A stretch of DNA of 64,000 nt from Marmoricola sp. Leaf446 (GTDB taxonomy: Bacteria > Actinomycetota > Actinomycetes > Propionibacteriales > Nocardioidaceae): assembly GCF_001424755.1 (NCBI RefSeq), contig NZ_LMRF01000001.1, positions 1,648,285 through 1,712,284 on the forward strand, given 5' to 3'. The notes under the pieces are model-generated. The model was not told the DNA's origin. It saw nothing but the letters and a program-made list of their open reading frames with translations, and did not search any database. Each line of letters opens with the position of its first letter. Position 1 is the stretch's first letter. Below, in pieces: positions 45,255-54,441 of the stretch. The position numbers and the translations under genes are program-made.

Positions 45255-45986
45255 CTACTTCGTGTCGTCGGTTCGTGGGGTCGGGCCGAGCGGGCCGGGC
45301 AGGCGCAGCCCGGTGGTCCTCTCGGCCTGCCGCGTCGTCTCCACGATCGCGGCGGTGACCCGGGCTGCTGCCCCGGCCACCTCGGCCTGCGTGCGCGGCC
45401 ACTCGCGGCGACCGAGCCGGAGCGGGGCTCCGAGGGTCATCACGAGGCGGCTGCCGCGCGGCGGCAGGGAGTCGGCGTGCCCACCCGGAGCGCGCGTGCC
45501 GAGGAACGACACGGGCACGACCGGCACGCCGGTCACCAGCGCGAGGTACGCCGCGCCCGGTCGCGAGGTCGCCATGTCCCCGCTGCCGCGCACGCCCTCG
45601 GGGAACACCCCGACCACCTGGTCTTGTTCCAGGGCCCGTCGTGCGACGTCGAGGGCGCGGCGGTCCACGGCGTACCGGTCGATCGGCACCTGCCCGGCCG
45701 CGGTCAGCAGGCTGCCGAGCGGGCCGACGAACATCTCCTGCTTGGTCAGCACGTGCACCGGCCGCGGGGCGCAGGTCGCGAGCAGCGGTCCGTCGAGCCA
45801 GCCGACGTGGTTGGCGGCGACGACGACCCCACCGGTGGCGGGCAGGTGCTCCGCACCGTGCAGCTCGAGGTCCCACCAGCTCCGCACCAGCCGCTGCGCC
45901 GCGGGTCGTCCGCGGGCCAGCAGGGCGGTCCGGGGCACCTCGAGGAGGTCCTCCCCGGGGTCGCGCAGGTGGGGCGCCGCCGTCAC
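45255..45986 (-). CDS. 1-acyl-sn-glycerol-3-phosphate acyltransferase family protein (PlsC-like)
   Basis: A 243-residue acyltransferase. The catalytic H-x4-D block appears as ANHVGWLDGPLL, and the phosphate-binding block as VFPEGVRGSG; the Pro of block IV is in VPVVPVSFLG. It would acylate lysophosphatidic acid or a related lipid at the inner membrane face. The GTG start overlaps the cmk stop by GTGA. An acyltransferase between cmk and der is common in Nocardioides-like genomes. Confidence 0.88.
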   Translation of the reverse strand: MTAAPHLRDPGEDLLEVPRTALLARGRPAAQRLVRSWWDLELHGAEHLPATGGVVVAANHVGWLDGPLLATCAPRPVHVLTKQEMFVGPLGSLLTAAGQVPIDRYAVDRRALDVARRALEQDQVVGVFPEGVRGSGDMATSRPGAAYLALVTGVPVVPVSFLGTRAPGGHADSLPPRGSRLVMTLGAPLRLGRREWPRTQAEVAGAAARVTAAIVETTRQAERTTGLRLPGPLGPTPRTDDTK

Positions 45987-46720
45987 GACGGGCTCCCGGC
46001 TCCCGTCGCCCCGTGGGCCGCGCCGTCCCTGGCCCCGTCCCTCGTCGCGTCGCTCGACCCGTCCGTCGCGCGGCGCACCAGGGCGACGACCTGGTCCACG
46101 ACCTCGTCGAGGGTGTACGGCGTGGTGTCGAGGTGGACCGCCCCGTCCGGGGCCACGGCGGGCGCGGTGGCCCGACCGGAGTCGATCGAGTCGCGACGCA
46201 GCAGGTCGGCGCGGGTGGCGTCGACGTCGGCAGCGCCGTTCTCGGCCGTACGCCGCTGCGCGCGGGCCGCGGGGTCGGCCGTGAGGTAGAGCTTGACCTC
46301 GGCGTCCGGTGCCACGACCGAGCCGATGTCACGGCCCTCCACGACGATGCCGCCGTCGCCGATGATCGTGCGCTGCAGGTCGAGCAGCCGCTGCCGCACC
46401 TGCGGCACCGACGCCACCGCGCTGACGTGGTCGGTGACCTCCTGGGTGCGGATCCGCGCCGCCACGTCGACACCGTCGACGGTGATGGTCGGGTGCTGCG
46501 GGTCGGTGCCCGACTCGACCCGGGGCGTGGCCGCGGCGGCCGCGATCGCCCCGGGGTCCTCGAGGTCCGCCCCGGCGTCGAGGACGGCGGCCGTCAGCGC
46601 CCGGAACTGCGCGCCGGTGTCGAGGTAGCGCAGCCCGAGCCGGTGGGCCACCGCACGCGAGGTGCTCGACTTGCCCGAACCCGACGGTCCGTCCATCGCG
46701 ACCACGACCGTGCTGCCCAC
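45983..46720 (-). CDS. cmk: Cytidylate kinase
   Basis: A 245-residue kinase that makes CDP or dCDP from CMP or dCMP. Walker A is DGPSGSGKSS; the CMP-binding insert and the VEGRDIGSVVAPDA segment are diagnostic of the bacterial Cmk family. The last ~25 residues are a low-complexity Asp/Gly/Ala tail absent from typical Cmk. The start is GTG at 46720. Confidence 0.95.
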   Translation of the reverse strand: MGSTVVVAMDGPSGSGKSSTSRAVAHRLGLRYLDTGAQFRALTAAVLDAGADLEDPGAIAAAAATPRVESGTDPQHPTITVDGVDVAARIRTQEVTDHVSAVASVPQVRQRLLDLQRTIIGDGGIVVEGRDIGSVVAPDAEVKLYLTADPAARAQRRTAENGAADVDATRADLLRRDSIDSGRATAPAVAPDGAVHLDTTPYTLDEVVDQVVALVRRATDGSSDATRDGARDGAAHGATGAGSPS

Positions 46721-46804
46721 CCGGCGGCTCCTCTCGTCCCCCGACGTCGCCGCCGGACGCAGCGGCCGGCGACGGGTCGTCGCGGCTCGCAGCAGTCGCC
46801 GATC

Positions 46805-47914
46805 CTACCGGTGGGTGACCCAGTCCCTGCCGCCCAGCGCCTCGCGCAGCCCGGCCGCGGCGTCCTCGGCCACGAGCAGCTCCACGAGACCCACCGGACG
46901 CCCCGGGTCGTGGTCGATGCGGAGGTCCTCGATGTTGACCCCGATCTCCCCCACGTCGGCGAACAGCCGGGCCAGCTCACCGGGATGGTCGGGCACCGCG
47001 ACGTAGACCGCCTGCGTCGGCAGCGCCGGGCCGCCGTGCTTGCCGGGGATGACCCGGGTGCCCGCGACGCCGCGGCCCAGGATCTCGCCCAGCGCGGCGT
47101 CGTCGCCGCTCTCGATGACGCCGACCAGGCGGTGCAGCGAGGCCTCCACCTCGCGGAGCACCTCGCTGACGGCGGGCTGGTTGGCGCGCAGGATCTGGCG
47201 CCACAGCGCCGGGTCCCCGGCGGCGATGCGGGTGACGTCGCGGACTCCCTGCCCCGAGAGCGAGAGGTGCTCGGGCGCGGCGTCGGCCAGCTGGCCCGCG
47301 GTCAGCGCGGCCAGCAGGTGGGGCAGGTGCGAGGTGCGGGCGACCGCCCGGTCGTGCTCCAGCGGGGTGAGCCGCACCGTCTCGGCGCCGCACAGCCGCG
47401 CCAGGGCCTCGACCGCGGCCACCGCCCCCGGCTCGGAGCCGGCGTGCGGCGTCACCGCCCACGGCCGGCCGTCGAACAGCGCTGCTGTCGCGGCGAGCGG
47501 CCCGGAGCGCTCGCTGCCGGCCATCGGGTGGCTCCCGACGTAGCGCGACACCTCCCCCGGCGCCCGTCGCTCCAGGTCGGCCAGCGGGCGGCTCTTGACG
47601 CTGGCCACGTCGGTCACCACCCCGCCGCGCTCCAGGGCGTCGCGGACGACCTCGGCGACGTGGTCGGGCGGGACGGCCACCACGGTGAGCGCGGCAGCGC
47701 CCTCGTCGGGGACCGGCGTGCCGGCGCCCAGGCCGGTGGCGGTCCGCACGTGCTCGGGACTGGTGTCGCTCAGCCACACCTCGAGGCCGGCGCGGCGGGC
47801 GGCGAGGCCGACCGAGGTGCCGAGCAGGCCGGCCCCCACGACGTGCACGGGGCCCCCGACCGCGGCCACGAGAGACCGGCGGGTCGCCTCGTCCAGCTCG
47901 GGCGCCTCACTCAT
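46805..47914 (-). CDS. tyrA: Prephenate dehydrogenase
   Basis: A 369-residue enzyme of tyrosine synthesis. It has a Rossmann NAD motif (VHVVGAGLLGTSVGLAARRAG), catalytic-region residues SHPMAGSERSG, and a helical dimerisation domain with ARTSHLPHLLAA. A C-terminal ACT-like domain (about 290-365; AVYVAVPDHPGELARLF) suggests feedback control by tyrosine. It overlaps the chorismate mutase gene by eight bases, putting two successive steps of the pathway in one operon. Confidence 0.94.
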   Translation of the reverse strand: MSEAPELDEATRRSLVAAVGGPVHVVGAGLLGTSVGLAARRAGLEVWLSDTSPEHVRTATGLGAGTPVPDEGAAALTVVAVPPDHVAEVVRDALERGGVVTDVASVKSRPLADLERRAPGEVSRYVGSHPMAGSERSGPLAATAALFDGRPWAVTPHAGSEPGAVAAVEALARLCGAETVRLTPLEHDRAVARTSHLPHLLAALTAGQLADAAPEHLSLSGQGVRDVTRIAAGDPALWRQILRANQPAVSEVLREVEASLHRLVGVIESGDDAALGEILGRGVAGTRVIPGKHGGPALPTQAVYVAVPDHPGELARLFADVGEIGVNIEDLRIDHDPGRPVGLVELLVAEDAAAGLREALGGRDWVTHR

Positions 47915-48290
47915 CCGGGACCGCGCGCACCCGGGCCAGGTCGCGTCGGAGCGCCGCGGCGCCGTGGAGGTAGACGTGGGTCACCTCGTCGCGCTGCAGC
48001 TGGGTCTCCACGTGCGCCATCAGCCGGACCACGCGGGGCATCGAGCCCTCGATCTCGAGCTCGCGGGCGCAGATGAGCGGCACGTCGTCGAAGCCGAGCT
48101 GGCGGGCGGCGTAGGCCGGGAACTCGCTGTTGAGGTCGGAGGTCGCGGTGAAGATGATGCTGATGTAGTCGTGGACCTCGAGGCCGTTGACCTCGGTCAC
48201 GGTGCGCACCAGCTCGGCGACCCGGTCGAGCATGTGCTCGCGGGTGTCGGTGTCCAGCTGGGTGGCTCCCCGCACGGCACGGACGTGCAC
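47907..48290 (-). CDS. aroH: Chorismate mutase, AroH type
   Basis: A 127-residue monofunctional enzyme that turns chorismate into prephenate. It shows the AroH signatures VRAVRGATQLDTD, DYISIIFTATSDLNSEFPA and VTHVYLHGAAALRRDL. The GTG start follows a very good AGGAGGA site. It feeds the tyrA product directly. AroH-type mutases are trimeric and differ from the more common AroQ helical type. Confidence 0.95.
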   Translation of the reverse strand: MHVRAVRGATQLDTDTREHMLDRVAELVRTVTEVNGLEVHDYISIIFTATSDLNSEFPAYAARQLGFDDVPLICARELEIEGSMPRVVRLMAHVETQLQRDEVTHVYLHGAAALRRDLARVRAVPDE

Positions 48291-48372
48291 GGCTCCTCCT
48301 GAGGTTCCTGGTCGTGGTCGGCGTCGCTGCGCGCGGCGAGCCTACCGCCGCGCCTCCCCCGGGCCGCCCGGG

Positions 48373-49122
48373 CTAGAGCTGTCCGGCCTCGAGCAGTGCG
48401 CCGAGCTCGTCCTCGGTCAGCTCGCGCAGCTGGCCCTGCCGCAGCCCGTGGAGCACGACGGGGCCGATCGCGGTGCGGGTGAGGTGGCGGACCGGGTGGC
48501 CGACGTGGTCGAGGAGGCGGCGCACGATCCGGTTGCGGCCCTCGTGGATCACCAGCTCGACGATCGACCGCTCGGCGGTCATCGAGACCACCTTGGCCCG
48601 CGAGACCGTCACCGGCCCGTCGTCGAGCTCGACCCCGGCGAGCAGGCGGCGCACGACGGCCTTCTCCACCCGGCCGTCGACCTCGGCGACGTAGGTCTTG
48701 TCCATCTCGTACGACGGGTGGGCGAGCCGCTGGGCGAAGTCGCCGTCGTTCGTCAGCAGGATCAGCCCGTCGGTGTCGGTGTCGAGGCGGCCGACGTGGA
48801 ACAGCCGCTCCGGCCGGTCGGCCACCACCTCGCCGAGCGAGCGCCGTCCCTCGGGGTCCGACATCGTCGAGACCACGCCCCGCGGCTTGTTGAGCACGAG
48901 GTAGACGTGGTCGCTGACCGGCGGCAGCCGCCTGCCGTCGACCAGGATCCGCGCCGTCCGCGGGTCGACCTTGGTGCCGAGCCGGGTGACGACCTCGCCG
49001 TCGACCTCGACCAGGCCCGCGAGCATCAGCTCCTCGCACTTGCGGCGGCTGGCCACGCCCGACTGCGCCAGCAGCTTCTGCAGCCGCACCAGCCCCTCGT
49101 CGTCGGTCTCGACCTGCCTCAT
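48373..49122 (-). CDS. rluB: Pseudouridine synthase, RluB/RsuA family
   Basis: A 249-residue enzyme with an N-terminal S4 RNA-binding domain (LQKLLAQSGVASRRKCEEL) and a RsuA-type catalytic domain. The catalytic Asp is in GRLDTDTDGLILLTNDG, and HEGRNRIVRRLLDHVGHPV is the family signature. It modifies ribosomal RNA, most likely 23S. It overlaps scpB by ATGA, matching the scpA-scpB-Rv1711 order of Mycobacterium. Confidence 0.92.
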   Translation of the reverse strand: MRQVETDDEGLVRLQKLLAQSGVASRRKCEELMLAGLVEVDGEVVTRLGTKVDPRTARILVDGRRLPPVSDHVYLVLNKPRGVVSTMSDPEGRRSLGEVVADRPERLFHVGRLDTDTDGLILLTNDGDFAQRLAHPSYEMDKTYVAEVDGRVEKAVVRRLLAGVELDDGPVTVSRAKVVSMTAERSIVELVIHEGRNRIVRRLLDHVGHPVRHLTRTAIGPVVLHGLRQGQLRELTEDELGALLEAGQL

Positions 49123-49805
49123 CGGGCCACCTCGCCCTCGTCGGTCGAGCCCTGATCGGTCGAGCCCTGATCGGCCGAGACCCCGTCATCGTTCGAGCCC
49201 GTCGAGACCCCGTCGTCGACCACGGCGGCGACCTCCTGCTCGTCCTCCAGGTCCTCCATGCCCGGCAGCAGCGGGGCCAGCTCGGGCAGCTCGGCCAGCG
49301 ACTCGATGCCGATGCGCTCCAGGAAGTAGCGGGTGGTGGCGTACAGGTGCGCCCCGGTCTCGGCGTCGTGGCCCGCCTCGGCCACGAGCCCGCGCGCCAG
49401 CAGGGTGCGCATAACGCCGTCGACGTTGACCCCGCGGATGGCCGAGACCCGGCTGCGGCTCACCGGCTGCTGGTAGGCCACCACGGCCAGCGTCTCCAGC
49501 GCGGCCTGGGTCAGCCGCGCCTGCTGGCCGTCGAGGACGAAGCGCTCCACGACCCCGGCGAAGTCCTCGCGGGTGTAGTAGCGCCAGCCGCCGGCGACCT
49601 GGCGCAGCTCGAAGCCGCGGCCGTCGGCGTCGTACTCCCGGGCCAGGGCGGAGAGCGCCGCGGCCACCTCGGCGACCGGGTGGCCCACGGCGCTGGCCAG
49701 CGTGGTCTCGTCGAGCGGCTGGTCGGCCACCATCAGCACCGCCTCCAGGGCGGGTCGCAGCGGCGCCAGGGGCACGTCGAGCGTCTCGTCAGTCTGCTGG
49801 GTCAT
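49119..49805 (-). CDS. scpB: Segregation and condensation protein ScpB
   Basis: The 228 residues contain two winged-helix domains; AALETLAVVAYQQPVSRSRV and IRGVNVDGVMRTLLARGLV are the conserved core. It binds ScpA and Smc in chromosome condensation. The C-terminal ~35 residues are acidic and repetitive (DQGST units) and lie outside the family core. It overlaps scpA by 17 bases. Confidence 0.95.
   Translation of the reverse strand: MTQQTDETLDVPLAPLRPALEAVLMVADQPLDETTLASAVGHPVAEVAAALSALAREYDADGRGFELRQVAGGWRYYTREDFAGVVERFVLDGQQARLTQAALETLAVVAYQQPVSRSRVSAIRGVNVDGVMRTLLARGLVAEAGHDAETGAHLYATTRYFLERIGIESLAELPELAPLLPGMEDLEDEQEVAAVVDDGVSTGSNDDGVSADQGSTDQGSTDEGEVAR
49141..49170. repeat. 15-bp tandem repeat at the end of scpB
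   Basis: TCGGTCGAGCCCTGA occurs twice in a row, followed by a degraded third copy. It encodes D-Q-G-S-T repeats in the ScpB tail; because the unit is a multiple of three, copy changes keep the frame. Confidence 0.8.
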
Positions 49806-50676
49806 GCGGCTCCTCGGGAGCGTCGGTGTCGGGGACGGGCGGCCCGTCGAACTCGTCGTCGATCTCGACCTCGACGTCGTCGGCGCCGGTCCAGCGGATG
49901 CTGAGCTCCCCCAGGGGCGTGACCTGGTCGAAGGCCACCACCCCCTCGCGGAACAGCTCGAGCAGCGCCAGGAAGCGTGCCACGCGCGTCATGGTGTCGG
50001 GCGCGTCGGCGGCCAGGGCGCGGAAGGTCGCCTGGCCGCTCGCTCGCAGCCGGTCGACCACGACCACGGCCTGCTCGCGCACGCTGACGGCCGGGGCGTG
50101 GATGTGACCGAGCCCGACCTGCTCGGGGGCCGGTGCCGGTGCCATCGCGCGGGCCGCCAGCCCGGCGAACTCCTCCAGCCCGAGCCCGATCAGCACCTCC
50201 GGCAGCAGCCGGGCGAAGCGCCCGTCGAGCCCCACGGCGCGGGGGTGGCGACGCTCCTCGACGGTGATCCGCTGCTCCAGCAGCGCGGCCACCTGCTTGA
50301 ACGCGCGGTACTGCAGCAACCGCGCGAACAGCAGGTCGCGCGCCTCCAGCAGCGCCAGGTCCTCCTCGTCCTCGACCTCGGCCTGCGGCAGCAGCCGGGC
50401 GGCCTTGAGGTCGAGCAGCGTCGAGGCGACCAGCAGGAAGGACGTCGTCTGCTCGAGGTCCCACCCCTCGCCCGCGGGGCCGGCGGCCTGGTGGGCCTTG
50501 ATGTGGGCGATGAACTCGTCGGTGACCTGCGAGAGCGCCACCTCGGTCACGTCGAGCTTGTGCCGGCCGATCAGGCTGAGCAGCAGGTCGAAGGGGCCCT
50601 CGAAGTTGGCCAGCCGGACCGCGAACGGGCCCTGGCCGGGGACCGCCCCCTCGGGGGCGGCCTCGACCTCGGTCAT
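49789..50676 (-). CDS. scpA: Segregation and condensation protein ScpA (kleisin)
   Basis: A 295-residue kleisin that links Smc heads. The N-terminal part has the conserved FEGPFDLLLSLIGRHKLDVTEV; the helical region TTSFLLVASTLLDLKAARLLP follows, and a C-terminal winged helix ends with VVAFDQVTPLGELSIRW. It starts in the stop of the preceding small gene (ATGA). Confidence 0.95.
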   Translation of the reverse strand: MTEVEAAPEGAVPGQGPFAVRLANFEGPFDLLLSLIGRHKLDVTEVALSQVTDEFIAHIKAHQAAGPAGEGWDLEQTTSFLLVASTLLDLKAARLLPQAEVEDEEDLALLEARDLLFARLLQYRAFKQVAALLEQRITVEERRHPRAVGLDGRFARLLPEVLIGLGLEEFAGLAARAMAPAPAPEQVGLGHIHAPAVSVREQAVVVVDRLRASGQATFRALAADAPDTMTRVARFLALLELFREGVVAFDQVTPLGELSIRWTGADDVEVEIDDEFDGPPVPDTDAPEEPHDPAD

Positions 50677-51050
50677 GCTCCCCGCAGGCGCTGCACCAGG
50701 TCGCTGTCCTCGCCACGCTCCTCGAGGTCGGCCAGCGCCAGCGCGATCGCCTCGCGCACCAGCCGGCCCCGGTCGACGGCGAGGCCCTGGTGGCGCCGCA
50801 GTGAGAGCCGGGCGTGCTCGAGGTCGAGCAGCTCGTCGGAGGTGACGTAGACGGTCATCTTCTCGTCGTGGCGCACCCGCCCGCTCGGCTTGCGGCCCGC
50901 TGCGGCCTGCTCCTCGACCGCCACGGCACCGGCCTCGACGACCGGCTCCGGGTCGGGCACCGACGCGACGGCGCGGGCGGCCTTCTGGGCCTGCGGCCCG
51001 GTGCCGCCCGGCCCAGGGCGGAAGAGGTCGTCGGCCGCCGGCAGGCTCAC
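50673..51050 (-). CDS. Small conserved protein between parA-like and scpA genes, possible DNA-binding
   Basis: A 125-residue protein. The C-terminal half (DEKMTVYVTSDELLDLEHA, then LVREAIALALADL) has the strand-helix-helix look of a ribbon-helix-helix DNA-binding protein. The first 60 residues are a low-complexity Pro/Ala/Glu stretch. Overlaps of GTGA with the ParA gene and ATGA with scpA place it inside the segregation operon. It may be the partner or DNA adaptor of the ParA-like ATPase, in place of ParB. Confidence 0.65.
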   Translation of the reverse strand: MSLPAADDLFRPGPGGTGPQAQKAARAVASVPDPEPVVEAGAVAVEEQAAAGRKPSGRVRHDEKMTVYVTSDELLDLEHARLSLRRHQGLAVDRGRLVREAIALALADLEERGEDSDLVQRLRGA

Positions 51051-52099
51051 GCGTCGGGGCACCGGACCAGCACCTCCTTGGCGAGCTGGCGGTACGCCGC
51101 GGCGCCCGGGCTGCTCGAGGCGTACGCCGTGATCGGCTCGCCGGCCACGGTGGAGTCGGAGAACTTCACGGTGCGCCGGATCACGGTGTGGAAGACGGTG
51201 TCGCCCCAGGCCTCGACCAGGCGCTCCATCACCTCGCGGCCGTGCAGGGTGCGGCCGTCGTACATGGTGCCGAGGACGCCGTCGACCTCCAGGCGCGGGT
51301 TGAGCCGCTCGCGCACCTTGTCGATGGTGGTCTTGAGCAGGGCGACGCCGCGCAGCGCGAAGTACTCGCACTCCAGCGGCACGATCACCCCGTCGGAGGC
51401 GGTGAGCGCGTTGACGGTCAGCAGGCCGAGCGAGGGCTGGCAGTCGATGAGGATCACGTCGTACTGCTCGAGGGCCGGGGCCAGGACGCGGCTCAGGGTC
51501 TGCTCGCGGGCGACCTCGTGGACCAGCTGCACCTCAGCGGCCGAGAGGTCGATGTTGGACGGCAGCAGGTCCATGCCGGGGACGCCACTGGGCACCACGA
51601 CCTCGTCGAGGACGACGTCGCGCTGCATCAGCAGGTTGTAGATCGTGAGGTCCATCTGGTGGGGGTTGAGCCCCAGGCCGACCGAGAGCGAGCCCTGCGG
51701 GTCGAAGTCGACGAGCAGCACCTTGCGGCCGAGCTCGGCCAGCGACGCCCCGAGGTTGATCGTCGTGGTGGTCTTGCCGACGCCACCCTTCTGGTTGCAC
51801 ATCGAGATGACGCGGGCGTGGCCGTGGGTGGTGCGGGGGCCGGGCTCGGGGAGCTCGGGCATCGGGCGCCCGGTCGGGCCGAGGACGACCTCGGGCTCCT
51901 GGACCGGCGCCTCGACGGGCGCCGGCTGGGCGACCGGCTGGGCGACCGGCTGGGCCTCGCGGGCGCGGAACGGAAGCGTGTCGGCGAGGTGCTCGCCCTC
52001 CGGCTGCTGGTCCGGCTGCTGCGGCTGGGGCTGGCGCACCAGCGGGGGCATCGACGACGCCGAGCTCCCGGTCGATCCGAATCCGTCGTGTCCGCTCAT
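51047..52099 (-). CDS. ParA-family (Soj-like) ATPase
   Basis: The 350 residues begin with ~95 residues rich in Gln/Pro with repeated A-Q-P-V units, then the ATPase: deviant Walker A (NQKGGVGKTTTTINLG), VDFDPQGSLSVGLG and LIDCQPSLGLLTVNAL. It corresponds by position to Rv1708 next to scpA, not to the origin-proximal ParA. It may place the condensin complex or the nucleoid. ATG 52099 follows GGGGAG. Confidence 0.9.
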   Translation of the reverse strand: MSGHDGFGSTGSSASSMPPLVRQPQPQQPDQQPEGEHLADTLPFRAREAQPVAQPVAQPAPVEAPVQEPEVVLGPTGRPMPELPEPGPRTTHGHARVISMCNQKGGVGKTTTTINLGASLAELGRKVLLVDFDPQGSLSVGLGLNPHQMDLTIYNLLMQRDVVLDEVVVPSGVPGMDLLPSNIDLSAAEVQLVHEVAREQTLSRVLAPALEQYDVILIDCQPSLGLLTVNALTASDGVIVPLECEYFALRGVALLKTTIDKVRERLNPRLEVDGVLGTMYDGRTLHGREVMERLVEAWGDTVFHTVIRRTVKFSDSTVAGEPITAYASSSPGAAAYRQLAKEVLVRCPDA

Positions 52100-52226
52100 G
52101 CGCGTGCTCCCCTGCTCCTGCGGACGGACGGATCCGTCCACGCGTCGTGGCTCGGCTTCCCCACCGAGCGTCGGGCGGCTGGAGCACCGAGCCGGTCCCC
52201 CGGCCACCGCGACCTTGTCCCCACCA

Positions 52227-52236
52227 TTGTCGACAA
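52227..52236. promoter_or_regulatory. Palindrome in the parA-xerD gap
   Basis: TTGTCGACAA is a perfect 10-bp palindrome in the 192-base gap between the ParA-like start and the xerD stop. It does not match parS. It could be part of the control region for the segregation operon; the rest of the gap shows no clear promoter. Confidence 0.25.
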
Positions 52237-52291
52237 AGCGTCCCGGGATCCGGTCGCGCCTCGCCGTGTCGCGGCGGCTTTTCCGGGTCGG

Positions 52292-53260
52292 TCAGTCCAG
52301 GGCGCGCGGGTGCGCCGCGGCGTACACCTCGCGGAGGCTGTCGACGGTCACCAAGGTGTAGACCTGCGTGGTCGTCACCGAGGCGTGACCGAGCAGCTCC
52401 TGCACCACCCGGACGTCGGCACCGCCCTCGAGCAGGTGGGTGGCGAAGGAGTGGCGCAGGGTGTGGGGCGAGACCTCGACGGTGAGCCCGGCGCGGTCGG
52501 CCGCCCGCACGATGACCGACCAGGCGCTCTGCCGCGAGAGCCGTCCGCCGCGGGCGTTGAGGAACATCGCCCCGGCCCGCTGGGTGGCCGCGCCCCGGGT
52601 GCGGGCGGCGTCCGCGAGCAGCGCCGGACGGCCGCGGGTCAGGTAGGACCGCACCGCCTCGCGGGCATAGCTGCCGACCGGCACCACCCGCTCCTTGGAG
52701 CCCTTGCCGCGCAGCAGCACGGTGTGGGAGGCCGGGTCGTCGGAGTCGAGCTCGAGGTCGTCGACGTCGAGCCCCACGGCCTCGGAGATCCGCGCGCCGG
52801 TGCCGTAGAGCACCTCCAGCAGCGCCCGGTCACGCAACGCCAGCGGTGTCCCCGGGGCGCCGGCCGCGTCCAGCAGCCGCTCGACGTCGCCGAGCGAGAC
52901 CGCCTTGGGCAGCCGCTTGGCCGGAGGCGGGGGCCGTACGCCGGCCGACGGGTCGGCCAGGGCCAGCCCGTCGGCGAGCGCGAACCTGTGGAAGCCCCGC
53001 ACCGCCACCACGGTCCGACCGGCCGAGGCCGCGCTGAGCGGCTGGTGGTCGGGGTCGCCCTCGCGGAGCGCCATCAGGAAGCCGCTGATCGTCTGCTCGG
53101 TGACCTCGTCGAGCGCGGTGACACCGAGCCGGTCGAGGTGGTCGAGGTAGCGCCGCAGGTCGCGACGGTAGGACGAGACCGAGTTGGGCGCCAGGCCGCG
53201 CTCGACCACCAGGTGGTCCAGGTAGGTGCGGACCGCGGTGACGAGCGGGCCCGCGCTCAC
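52292..53260 (-). CDS. xerD: Tyrosine recombinase XerD
   Basis: A 322-residue recombinase of usual XerD length. After the SAM-like N-terminal core domain ([20 protein letters not shown]) come the catalytic residues: Arg in [10 protein letters not shown], Lys in [10 protein letters not shown]-x-x-R in [11 protein letters not shown], His in [10 protein letters not shown] and the Tyr in QVYTLV. It resolves chromosome dimers at dif and is chromosomal housekeeping here, not a phage integrase. It overlaps the ald stop by GTGA. Confidence 0.93.
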   Translation of the reverse strand: MSAGPLVTAVRTYLDHLVVERGLAPNSVSSYRRDLRRYLDHLDRLGVTALDEVTEQTISGFLMALREGDPDHQPLSAASAGRTVVAVRGFHRFALADGLALADPSAGVRPPPPAKRLPKAVSLGDVERLLDAAGAPGTPLALRDRALLEVLYGTGARISEAVGLDVDDLELDSDDPASHTVLLRGKGSKERVVPVGSYAREAVRSYLTRGRPALLADAARTRGAATQRAGAMFLNARGGRLSRQSAWSVIVRAADRAGLTVEVSPHTLRHSFATHLLEGGADVRVVQELLGHASVTTTQVYTLVTVDSLREVYAAAHPRALD

Positions 53261-54381
53261 GCGTCCGCGGCCAGCGCCTCGTCGAGGGCGAGCGACTCCA
53301 TCCCGTGCGCCTCGGCGACCGGGGCGTTGGTGACGTGCCCGGCCCAGGTGTTGAGCCCCAGCGCGAGCGAGCCGTCGTGACGCAGCGCCTCGCGCCAGCC
53401 CCGGTCGGCCAGCGCCACGGTGTAGGGCAGCGTCGCGTTGGTCAGCGCGTAGGTCGAGGTGTTCGGCACCGCGCCCGGCATGTTGGCCACGCAGTAGAAG
53501 ACCGAGTCGTGCACGGCGTACGTCGGGTCGGCGTGGGTCGTGGGTCGGGTGTCCTCGAAGCAGCCGCCCTGGTCCACGGCGATGTCGACCAGCACCGAGC
53601 CGGGCTTCATCCGCGAGACCAGCTCGTTGCTGACCAGCTTCGGCGCCTTGGCGCCGGGGATCAGCACCGCCCCGATGACCAGGTCGGCCTCGGTCACCTG
53701 CTGCTCGATGGCGAGCTTGGAGGAGGCGAGGCCGCGCACCCGGTTGTCGTAGCGCCAGAACGACATCCGCAGCTTGTCCAGGTCGGTGTCGAGCAGGGTG
53801 ACGTCGGCGCCCATGCCGAGCGCGATGTTGGCGGCGTTCTGGCCCGAGACGCCGGCGCCGATCACCACGACCTTGGCGTTGGCCACGCCCCCGACGCCGC
53901 CGAGCAGCACGCCCCGGCCGCCCTGGGCCTTCAGCAGGGCGTGCGCGCCGACCTGGGGCGCGAGGCAGCCCGCGACCTCCGACATCGGGTAGAGCAGCGG
54001 CAGCGACCCGGAGCGCAGCTGGACGGTCTCGTAGGCGATGCCGGTGACCTTGCGGTCCACCAGCTCCTGGGTGAGCGGCTGGTCGGCGGCGAGGTGGAGG
54101 TAGGTGAACAGCGTCAGGTCCTCGCGCAGCCGGTGGTACTCCTCGGCCACCGGCTCCTTGACCTTGAGCACCATCTCGGCCTCGCCCCACACGTCGTCGG
54201 CGGCCTCCACGATCCGGGCGCCGGCGGCCTCGTAGTCGGAGTCGGGGATCGCCGACCCGGTGCCCGCGTCCTTCTCGACCGCGACGTCGTGGCCGTGGGC
54301 GACCAGCTCGTGCACGCCGACCGGGGTGATGGCCACCCGGTACTCGTGGTTCTTGACTTCCTTCGGTACGCCGATCCGCAC
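53257..54381 (-). CDS. ald: L-alanine dehydrogenase
   Basis: A 374-residue NAD-dependent enzyme interconverting alanine with pyruvate and ammonia. K75 (VLKVKEP) and H96 (YLHLAAD) are the catalytic pair, and the Rossmann motif is [21 protein letters not shown]. The length and the [17 protein letters not shown] start are typical. The GTG follows GGGAGGT. It could supply alanine for cell wall synthesis or use alanine as nitrogen source. Confidence 0.96.
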   Translation of the reverse strand: MRIGVPKEVKNHEYRVAITPVGVHELVAHGHDVAVEKDAGTGSAIPDSDYEAAGARIVEAADDVWGEAEMVLKVKEPVAEEYHRLREDLTLFTYLHLAADQPLTQELVDRKVTGIAYETVQLRSGSLPLLYPMSEVAGCLAPQVGAHALLKAQGGRGVLLGGVGGVANAKVVVIGAGVSGQNAANIALGMGADVTLLDTDLDKLRMSFWRYDNRVRGLASSKLAIEQQVTEADLVIGAVLIPGAKAPKLVSNELVSRMKPGSVLVDIAVDQGGCFEDTRPTTHADPTYAVHDSVFYCVANMPGAVPNTSTYALTNATLPYTVALADRGWREALRHDGSLALGLNTWAGHVTNAPVAEAHGMESLALDEALAADA

Positions 54382-54441
54382 GTCGTGACCTCCCTGTCCC
54401 GTGCTGGGCCCTCCTGGAGGCCCGAGTCTAGGCAGCCCCGC

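Noticed and set aside
52100..52291. parS centromere site
   Set aside because: The only palindrome, TTGTCGACAA, does not match the parS consensus, and no parB gene is present.
52292..53260. Phage or integron integrase
   Set aside because: Length, motifs and conserved neighbours identify the chromosomal XerD.
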